64,000 bases of DNA, taken from the NCBI GenBank assembly GCA_001557505.1, contig LSAX01000004.1:3720001-3784000 (forward strand), given 5' to 3'. Below the pieces are notes generated by a model. The model was given only the letters and a program-made list of their open reading frames with translations. It was not told where the DNA came from and did no database searches. This DNA is from Reticulascus tulasneorum (Eukaryota > Ascomycota > Sordariomycetes > Glomerellales > Reticulascaceae). A program made the translations under genes and the position numbers. This document shows positions 55,305 through 64,000 of this stretch, one piece after another. Every line of letters starts with the position of its first letter. The first letter of the stretch is position 1.

Positions 55305-56359
55305 ACTTCCAAGTTTGCCCAATCTGGTACGATGGTCTATGGATAAAGGTCGGTTTTCCGAGATACTTACGCAGGATTCCGAAATATGGAATGCCAGGCG
55401 GTTCTTTATCACTCAGCCTAACAGCAGAGCAAACTAATATAAGTGTGAGCTCAGCTCCTAGCGGGATGGGGGCGAGATCGCGTCGGGTGTTTGCTACAAT
55501 GTACCTTGTGTTACCTTGTCTTTAACGAAGACATGCCCACTATTGTGTAGCAACCCCAGTCAACGAACTATTTGATACTCGAGAAAGCAGACGGCGGCCG
55601 TCCAGTAATCTGATATCCATCGAGGTTTTGCAGCTTAAAGCGACTGGCCCATAAGCAGAATACGCAACTACCCAGTTAGAATGGGCGGCATGACAGTGCA
55701 CCCCTGGACATTGATTACCAAGTGCTGCTGTCCCAGGGAAACCACGTACAGTTGCGGCCGACCCTCATTTAACTCCATATTTAAAATAAGGAACTGGTGA
55801 TGGGTCGTAAGACTTCGCCTTAAACTAGCTGCGGCGTACATATTAGAGCCAATCATGGGCACATCATGGCCATGCCACTGTGAATGGAATAGGTGTTTCA
55901 TTTCTTGCAGCGTATTCGGACAAGTTTATATGTAGCAGATGGGCCCCCTTGTGATTTCGTGCCTGAATAAAAACACTTTCCTAAGGTCGGGACCACTCCG
56001 CCCTGAGTAGTGGCAGATGCTCCAGCCCCAAGGCGGCCGCCTGCACATCGGATCCGATTGTTGTCGGCCGCGCTAGGACCCGCTAAGGCAGTCCCTAAGG
56101 TTCACCCATGCTGAAGCAATGCTCTACTCTCGTATCCAGTCTCCTCCCCGTAGAATGCTAACTCATAATCGCATGGTTCACAAGTTGTGGTATGTTCCGT
56201 AGCAGCAAACTTACGTACTTCGAGAAGGTACTTATTAGAGCGGCAATCCAAAAATGAACATACAAAGCTGTTGATAACATCGGTTTACGCGAGCTATTTC
56301 TTCAAACTTTCTGAAGGTAGGCAGCCGCAAACGGTTTGAGGCCATATCGTAATTACATC
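55305..56359. other. Divergent intergenic region
   Basis: It holds the promoters of the cysteine-repeat gene (minus) and the WSC gene (plus). A GC-rich patch near 56030-56050 includes GGCGGCCGCC. No gene recognised. Confidence 0.6.
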
Positions 56360-59300
56360 ATGTTTGTCTTTCGTTTTAGGACTGTCGTCTCCCTCCTGCT
56401 ACTCGCAACTACCAGCTTCACCAGTGCACAAACAACAGTAACTTGCAAAACAGTCGCAAGTGGTTGCGACGGCGGGAATAGCCATGATGCCGCAGTCAAA
56501 GCTGCTATTTCAAAATTCGAACCCAACAAATTATATGGCGACACAGGCTTTCGCAACGTCTTCTCATCTTCGTCAGCAAGCGGAACATCCACAGCCTTTA
56601 TCTCTTATACCTGCGTCGATGGATCTATTCCGCCAGCGTTATTAGGCTCTTCGATCCAATCTTAGTAAGAACTACTTCTATAACTCTCAGCTGCTATGGT
56701 TTAGGCTATGCGGCTTGGCATGATGACTGGAGGACACTGGCTAATTGCGGCTTAGTCTTGCGAGTATCTTGTCTTGCCCCAACCAATGCGGGTCGGTCAC
56801 CGTCCCACAGAGTAGCAGCTGCGGCCTGGCAGTGTTAATTGCCGACAATACCGTGACTACTCCGTGCTTTTCTAAAACCTTGGATATTACTCCGGCTGGA
56901 GCTAGTCCGAATGAAAAGTCTTCGGAAGGCTATTGGGTTTCACTTGGCTGCTGGACCGATGAGGACAGCAGCAAACACGTCCTGACGCAAGGATCTTCTA
57001 TTTCAGCAACTATGACAGTGAGTATATGCTTAGCTCTCGCCAAAGGTTTCCGTTTTGCTGGAGTGGAACGATCAACGTAAGTATCCATTGACATTACAAA
57101 GGTCACTAGACTGATCCAGTACGGTAGTGAGTGCTACTGGGGCAATGATATCGGCTTGGCGTCTTCAGGTGCCCCATCTGCTGACTGCGATATGTCTTGC
57201 GGAGGCCTAATTACAGAGGCTTGCGGCGCTTCCCAGCGCATTATCATCTATGAGAACACCATATATACACCGCCTTCAACAGCCTCCTCTACCCTCTCAT
57301 CCATCACCACCTCCAGCACACCAACTCCAACTATTGTACCATCTATCAACAACTTCAAGAGGCCAAGCTGCTTCGTTGATAATACAAAGGCACGTGTCCT
57401 TGTCGATGGCAGTAAGATCGATCCAAGCATGACAGTCGAGGGCTGCAGTAGGTTGGCTGAAAGCTGGAAATATGTCGGACTTGAATCCGGCAGGTATGGC
57501 TTGCCTTCTCTCTTGACTAGGCAGTAAAATTGACTGGATAAAATAGGGAGTGCTACTGGGGCGATGAGATGAGCGAATCCCAACCGGCTGAGCAAATTGA
57601 CTGTCTTGACCCATGCAGTGGTGATCCCGAAGAGGCCTGCGGCGGAAATAACCATATCCTAATATATCAGGATGTCGACTTTTACGTTCCCACTCGGGCG
57701 GAGATTGGCGATGTTGTAGCTGAGTATGTGAACTTACTAATTGAGTTTGAAAACGCTATTGCATACTGGAATAGCTTGCTTGAGCGGTACTTCGATGAAG
57801 GTGGAGACGATGTACCTCTTCGGCGGGACTTCAGCTACCAGCAGAATAATGAGACCGATGGCAATATACTGGTCACTCGGGATCTCTCGCAACTCATTAC
57901 GCTGATTCGAGCCGCCCGTCTGGCGGTCCTGGCCCTCAAAACTAAATGGGGTACGTATACCCCGAGTCTTAGTAGAGTTTTCTTGCCATGGTGCATTAGC
58001 TGATTTTGTATCTTTGGTGGCCAGAATCCTTTGCTCGTCGCTTCCGATACATGAGCTCCAGAAGTCGACGTTATCAGAGGGTAAGAGAATCATACTACCA
58101 GAGGACATATACGGAGCTTGAAATGACCTAACACTCACTAACAGATATCGGACATTGATCCGGCACGAATAAACCAAATGCGTGAGAACCCTGTTGACGG
58201 CGGCTTTACCTATAATGCTATTATAGATACCTTACGTTACATGCTTGAATGCTAACTTATACTATTGATCATAGTTGACTCAGTCTTCGCACAGTTCTCT
58301 CGGATCTTAAACCTGGCTGGTAGAACCCTTTCAAATGGCCTCGACATTTCTAGGATTGCCGTTAGTTCCCCTTTTCACTTGCTGTGCACACCTACGCCTT
58401 CACCTTGTTTTACCGGAGCTAACGAAAAGATTGTATTCAGCAAGCCACACTTGGCATCAGAATAGGCAGGGAAGTTACAGGACTATGTGAGCCTCAAGAA
58501 ACCATCTAACTGATCGCAACGAACTAATATAGAGGCTCCATAGTCGGTCTTGCCTTTGGTATCCTCTGGCTGCTCACATCGTCCGGAAGTACCAATCCGT
58601 CGCCAGGGAACCCGCAAGACCCGCAGCATCCACAGGATCCGCAGGATCCGCAGAACCCCAGCCTGCCGCCGTCTGTTCCACCCCCCATGCCGCTATGCGA
58701 GCTTGGCAACTGTGTAAGTGGTAATTGTGATGTTGTGGAAGAGCTCGTTGGAAGGGAATTGCGTAAAAGGGTCTATGCACGGACTCCAGAAGACATTGAG
58801 AATGTCGATACGACCGCAATTATCTCGGCTTCTCACTTTACAGAAGCCGCAACATATGATATCGACCCCGTTACGTGGTGGCAAAGAATCAAGCGTCTAG
58901 TATGGCTGAACGGCTCTCATCATGGGGTTTGTTTGGATGCGAATGGCCAAAACCCAAGAGGGTGCCCATCATCTAGATATGTCTCTTTCAATGAGAATCC
59001 CGGAGGCACCGTTGTCACCGGCGCTGGCCCGATCTTTGGCTGCACTGCTATAGTAGTAGTAACCGAGAACGGCGCCTACACAGCGCATCTCTGGGAGAGT
59101 ACCTTTTGGGCTCAAGGTGGCATGGTCACACTAGGAAATTTCCTCATTCACGGCAATTCTGAGTATCCCGGCCTGCTCCAGTTTACTGGGCCAGGGGGAC
59201 CTTTCTCAGATACGCAGGTTCTCTACGTAGGCATAATGGCCCCGGAGCTTGTTGTATTCAACCAAAATACTTGGCGCCAAGAATCTGCGACTAACCCGCC

Positions 59301-59583
59301 AAGCGTAAGATATCCACAACATATTGCATATATGCAGCAGCTACTCGGCAATGCTTTCCCGCAGACGCATGTTGATGTTCACACATATGCGGTTGATAAC
59401 GAAATTTGGACCAATGATCCCACACTTGTTCGTCGTGCAGTGCTGTCAAGGCTGATTCGAACTTGGGATGAACCGTGGAGAGGATACTTGGCGGTGCAGA
59501 GACGGGCGACCAACATACCAGGTCAAACTGCGGCAGTCAGAGTCTATATGGAAAGTGAAATAGTGAGTGAGCTCCACTGGTGA
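56360..59583 (+). CDS. WSC-domain membrane protein with uncharacterised C-terminal domain
   Basis: The gene has about nine exons. Clear ones are 56360-56664, 56756-57076, 57128-57493, 57547-57950, 58025-58080, 58145-58235, 58275-58360 and 58533-59583; a small exon between 58361 and 58486 is ambiguous. A signal peptide (MFVFRFRTVVSLLLLATTSFTSA) precedes an N-terminal Cys domain. Two WSC-like domains follow: WVSLGCWTDEDSSKHVLTQG with ECYWGNDIG and CDMSCGGLITEACGA, then SCFVDNTKARVL with ECYWGDEM and CSGDPEEACGG. A helical linker comes next, then a probable membrane span (GSIVGLAFGILWLLTSSG), a hinge of repeated Pro-Gln-Asp, and a C-terminal domain with CELGNCVSGNCD and GCTAIVVVTENGAYTAHLWE. That last block recurs in fungal secreted and chitinase-associated proteins and has no assigned function. 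WSC domains bind wall glycans. Two adjacent genes are possible but unlikely given in-phase splicing. Confidence 0.68.
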
Positions 59584-60351
59584 GGATTGGGAACTCTCGC
59601 GGACAATGATGATAGGTGGAAGTCCGGCCCACGGGGAGGTCTCAATGGAATGCCACCCCAGAGGGTTAATCGCCTCGGGGCCTTGCCCGCCCCGTCCTAT
59701 GCGGAGCTCACCATACATCGAAGCTACCCAGACTACCTAAAACAGCAATAGGCCTTCAGCTTTGATTAATTTAGTAATAAATTCAACCACGCTCGGTCTG
59801 GCCTCATTTTTGTCAAGCTAACGTCTGCAACCTGAAGTGCTGCCGCAGATTGAATTCCCCGGTTTCCAGGCGCAATGTCGGACGTCTTCATATCAGAGAC
59901 TAAGCCTGAAGTGTATATGGAATCTCCTCTGCTCTGTTCGCTATCGCGACGGGCCTAGGCTAATACTCCGCTACTTAACACGTGTTCTACGATACGCAGC
60001 ATATCCTGAAGACACCTAATCGATACGTGAATCAAAGGGCAGAGTTTCTCGGTGTCGTACCTTGCTACATCTCATCTACAAGATACGTGTGTTCGGCCAA
60101 TGAACTCCGGCCAAGATTGACTAAAGCAGTATAATAAGATGCCCCCTGGAAGCCAAACTCAAGATCAGATCGAAGAAGACTAGTTTAATCGCAGTGAAAT
60201 AAAGATCGAATTCGTATTACTATTGCAACTCCAAAGGAAATCTTAGTGCTCAGTTCTTGTACACAATCTAGGCTTTAATAAAGATTTAGCTGAACTTCAC
60301 AGCTATGGCGCCTGGCAAAGTATGACTTGGTACGCAGATCCAACATAATTC
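59584..60351. other. Convergent intergenic region
   Basis: 3' flanks of the WSC and PFF1-like genes. Nothing recognised. Confidence 0.6.
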
Positions 60352-63300
60352 TTACAGATCGAAGCGCTTGCTGCCCTCAACGAGGCCCTCCAATAACTTA
60401 GTAACTGTGGACCACTGCGGTGCAAAGCGGAACACCTCTTCCAGAGACGGGATCGTGCCAGGAACGTTAGCATCGGCCCAGATACAGACAACCTTACCAG
60501 ACAAACGCGTTTCTGCCTGTCTCTTCAACTCGGTGCTCATAAAGTCTGGGTCTACCGTAATCGCCTTATTCACCGATTTCGCATCAGCACTGTCCCATTC
60601 AATCTCTACCTCCCACACTTTATCCCAGTCTCTTCGCCACAGCTTGACCTGATCTAATCCCGTCTCTGGCAGTACGCCAAACCGCGGATCTCTGCCGGCG
60701 CTGCCGGCAACTTTAAAGTTCGAAATGGGCCGGTCGAAGCGAAGAAAGCAAGCTTTAGTGTTCACGCCATCGATCTCAAACTTGGCTCGGTTCTCTCCTT
60801 CTGATCGTGTGACATTGAATGAGAGCCAGTCAGAGAGACTCGTTACGGTGCGTTGTCTCCTCCCACTGGTGAGGGCCTTCGTTATATCAGGCATAACATC
60901 CGAACCATCCCACTCGCAAAGAGTAATTCCCACGCGTGGAGGTGCTGTAATTCCACAAGCAACCTTCTTGCCCATGGATGATGGCATCGCCGTAATCATG
61001 GGCCGGACATATCTCTCAATGCCACCAATTCGTACAGTAGATATCCCACTCTCGAGGTCAACAACTTGCTGGAAAAAGGCTTTGTATCTGTTGTTGGCGT
61101 TGAAGGGGAAGGCAGCCAAATTGTAAATAAAAGTTGCCAGGAAGCCAAGTAGCAGTAGCAGTGGGACGTGGCACGACAGCCGGTGGATGAAAGGGGTGAC
61201 CGGGAGCATGAGGAGGATGCTAAATAAAGAGATAACAACGATCGGGAAGACAACGCTTGAGCCATCAGTTCCAGTCTGGGAGACTGCGGTGCTGACGAGG
61301 AGGCCGATTGCACTGATGGATATAATCGTGGCTGGGGTAATAGCTAAGAACTGCAAGAGCCAGGTCCAGGATGGAAGATATTCGGCCCAGCCTTCATCGC
61401 TGTTAGCGGAGACCCTCCAAATCACAGCCTCGTTCTTGGTCCTCTGAACCAGCTGGCCTGGTAGCGATGTGATGATTAACTTGATACTTTGCTTGCCGGT
61501 GGTGGTAGACTTGTTTATCCCTGAAGTGCCATTCTCGCCATCATTGCTGTGATTGTCGATCATATGCGGCCCTATCTGAGCACCATTCGGATCGATTTGT
61601 AGACTATCTCGCTGGGGCATCAATTCTTCTTCTTCGCGAGCTCGAATATGGTTAAAATATTCTTGCTTTGTAGGAAGTGCGAAGAACTCGCCAAGAGTTA
61701 CCATAGCCGCTGTCCATATCAAAGTGTGGAAAATGACGAAGAAGTAGCCCGAACCGATCTTCGGTTTGTTAAAGAGGTAAGTGACGACAGCCAGGATGAG
61801 CCAGCTGAGACTAAAAAGCCAGAATATAGCATAGCCCTTCTGGAGAGCCGTTGGCCGAGTGAGGCTGGCGCGTCTGGAAATGGCCCAGAAAGTGAAGGTA
61901 AACAGACACAAGCTCATTGCCCAACTATCGGTAGGTCAGAGATCACGAAACAACCGTTATCGTAGGGCAGAGAAGAAAGCTTACATGGAATATTCGTTAC
62001 TGTAGACAATGAATGGATTGACTTTAATAACGATAAATGCCGCAACAATGACCGTAAGGATGGATGCCAGGAGTGCGAGGGGATATCGGAAGAGCCCCGA
62101 CCACCCGTTGATTGAGGAGCAAGCTTTTGTGCGAGCCATGAACCTTCCTGAAAAGAAGTAGTATTTATCGGCTCGGATTAGTGCAAATGTGAGTGCGCCG
62201 ATTGAAATAGGGGTGATAAACAGCATAGCGACAGCCCAGCCGAACAAGGTGGTCATCTTGATAACCGAGAAACTCTTGCCAAGGGTGTCAAACCATACGC
62301 CGTTTGTTCCATTCCCTGCAAAGGCGGCTTGATCAGAGCCTGACATAGTCTGGACAGTCAGGACAGCACTTTCAAGCATGTGCCACATGCTACCTAGCGA
62401 GGAATGCGCCACATCATCTTGGTTAGTATGATACCTAGCACGAGGACGAAAGAACGCAACGTCAATGCCGCGTTTTCCATAAACAGTACTGAAGACAGTG
62501 AAGTCGGTGTCGCTTTTGATCAGTCGAAGCCGGAAGCCGTCTGATGACACAACTGACCCAGTTGGGTATGGGCTTCGATACGCGCCTGTGACTTCCATAT
62601 CAGTGGCACGGAACAGCAGTGCTCGGCTGCCAGCGCCAGCGCCTTCAAGATTTAAGAACGAGCGGACGAATGGAAGAAGTGGGCTGTAACCAAACGCTCG
62701 AGAGCCCCAGAGATTATCTTCCTCTCCATCGTTGATCATGATAACGATACCACGCCTGGGTTGGTGGCCAGGAGTCGTGAAATGGGATATTAGCTGTAGA
62801 AGAGTGACGGTCGCGATTCCATCATCGCTTGCTCCGTAGCCAGTAGCAACACTGAAAGGTGCGGAATTAGCAGAACGCTCATAAATATGCATGTAAGTTT
62901 ACTAACGCGTCGAAGTGAGCGTTGACGAGGACTCCGTTACTCGTTGGCGGGCGCCCAGTGTTCCACCACTCGCCATCATCGTCCTCGATACCGCGTATAT
63001 AGACGAAGATGTTCATGCCCTCGAAGTATAGACCAAGAGCTTGCTGGCGGTTGGTCATGGTTGCGTTCAGTGTACGGTATGCTGTCATGGTCACATTTGA
63101 CACCAAGTCGTTGAAAATCGTAGCACCTGGACCGAACGATTGACGACGCATGAGATTCGACCCCAGAACAAACTGCGATCCGGTCTCGAAGTCTAATGAT
63201 TCCTCATCTGGCTCGCCCCCCGCCATGTCTGAAGGAATGACTCCGCCGGCAGAGCTGTTGGTGTATGAGACACGATTGCGAACCAATATCTCCTGCACGC

Positions 63301-63550
63301 GACTCAGGAGCCATTCCCGGAGCTCCTCGTTCCTTCGACTAGTAAATGGGTGATACTGATTTGTGAGCGTAAGGAGGTCATTCCATGCCTCGGTGACGTT
63401 TACACCGGGGTATGGCTGCTGCAGGTTGGCTGGTGGGCCGGGAACATTCTCATGGACGGCAACGGATGTTGAGATAAAGACTATGTAGAGCAACGTACAC
63501 CAAATGGTGACAGGTAGCGGCTTGAACGCGAAAGCTTTGGTGAGTAGCAT
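60352..63550 (-). CDS. pff1: Vacuolar membrane protease, M28 family (PFF1-like)
   Basis: Three exons (62907-63550, 61985-62851 and 60352-61924) give 1027 residues, close to fungal PFF1 proteins (about 950-1000). An N-terminal span (LPVTIWCTLLYIVFISTSVA) anchors a lumenal peptidase domain. The two-zinc site is complete: NAHFDA (His), GASDDG (bridging Asp), NDGEEDN (Glu pair), FLNLEGAG (Glu) and RYHTNQDD (His). About eight further membrane spans follow, with a cytosolic loop (NHIRAREEEELMPQRD) and a long C-terminal lumenal domain. In yeast the orthologue is a vacuolar membrane metalloprotease. It is conserved core gene content, unlike most of the window. The introns fall exactly where the phases join HFDA to VATGYG and EYSI to WAMSLC. 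Confidence 0.92.
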
Positions 63551-64000
63551 CGTTACTCAGGTTGATGAAAGATCGAGAGAACGGAAGCCAATCGTTGAAA
63601 GGAGATGTAAATGGAATGATAGAAAAGAGAAGCAACCTAAACTTGAATCAAACTTGGCTGGAGGCCTTTTATCACTGAGAAGAGACGTTTACTCCAAGTC
63701 AAGTATAGGCGGCGATGTAACCGCTGGGCTTGAAAAAGTCCGACCACACATCACCGACCCTTGATACTATTATGAGGGCCCAAGTCTCATGCTCAAGCCA
63801 CATAGCCCCCGCAGCCGCATGCCAGCCAACCAGGATCAGAGAATCTCGGTCTGATAGACGCTTTTGGTAACTGGACGAGCCAAGGCCAGTGAGAGAAAGT
63901 TTCAGCCGTAATGTCTAGCGAAAGCGGCCGCCTGAGGATGGGGTTGTCCGGCCGAAGCCAAGTGTAGGGATTAATCTTGACTAACAGGCTCTTTCTTGTT
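63551..64000. other. Intergenic, promoter side of PFF1-like gene
   Basis: 450 bases upstream of the PFF1-like start to the window edge. No other gene seen. Confidence 0.6.

Overview
The window looks like an accessory region of a filamentous ascomycete genome (Pezizomycotina, probably Eurotiomycetes). The evidence is short introns of about 45-60 nt with GTAAGT-type donors and CTAAC-like branch points, TATA boxes 75-130 bp before start codons, and families typical of moulds: DUF3176, WSC, SAT4-type rhodopsin-like proteins, Zn2Cys6 regulators, GH7 and sedolisins. I saw no CRISPR array, rRNA, convincing tRNA or intact transposon. Exon boundaries were worked out by hand from splice signals, phase and family consensus. 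No searches were run.

Left part (1-20.2 kb): the start of a secreted ring-cleavage dioxygenase running off the edge; a tandem GFA-domain protein; a subtilase-fold protein that has lost its whole catalytic triad; divergent from it, a sedolisin (S53) with an intact triad; a small NMT1/Ca3427-like binding protein; a methyltransferase; an MFS transporter; a DUF3176 membrane protein; and a dienelactone hydrolase.

Middle (20.2-42.4 kb): a second DUF3176 gene in opposite orientation; a small protein of unknown function; an aminoglycoside-phosphotransferase-fold pseudogene (nonsense plus frameshift); a GH7 cellulase-family protein lacking its acid/base Glu; a secreted AA12-like quinoprotein; an FAD-linked oxidase with Tyr in place of the usual FAD-binding His; a SAT4-type membrane protein; a small secreted protein; and a multi-pass membrane protein.

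Right part (42.4-64 kb): a decayed C2H2-finger/ankyrin-type gene; a GPI-type PEBP protein; a Zn2Cys6 regulator divergent from a crotonase; a large secreted cysteine-rich tandem-repeat protein; a WSC-domain membrane protein; and a vacuolar membrane M28 protease (PFF1 family). PFF1 is the only gene here that looks like ordinary conserved core content.

The genes do not form a recognisable biosynthetic cluster. The common thread is secreted or cell-surface proteins, several keeping the fold of an enzyme but not its catalytic residues. The pseudo-subtilase next to an active-looking protease, the GH7 without its acid/base residue, and the recently amplified cysteine repeat are the most notable points.
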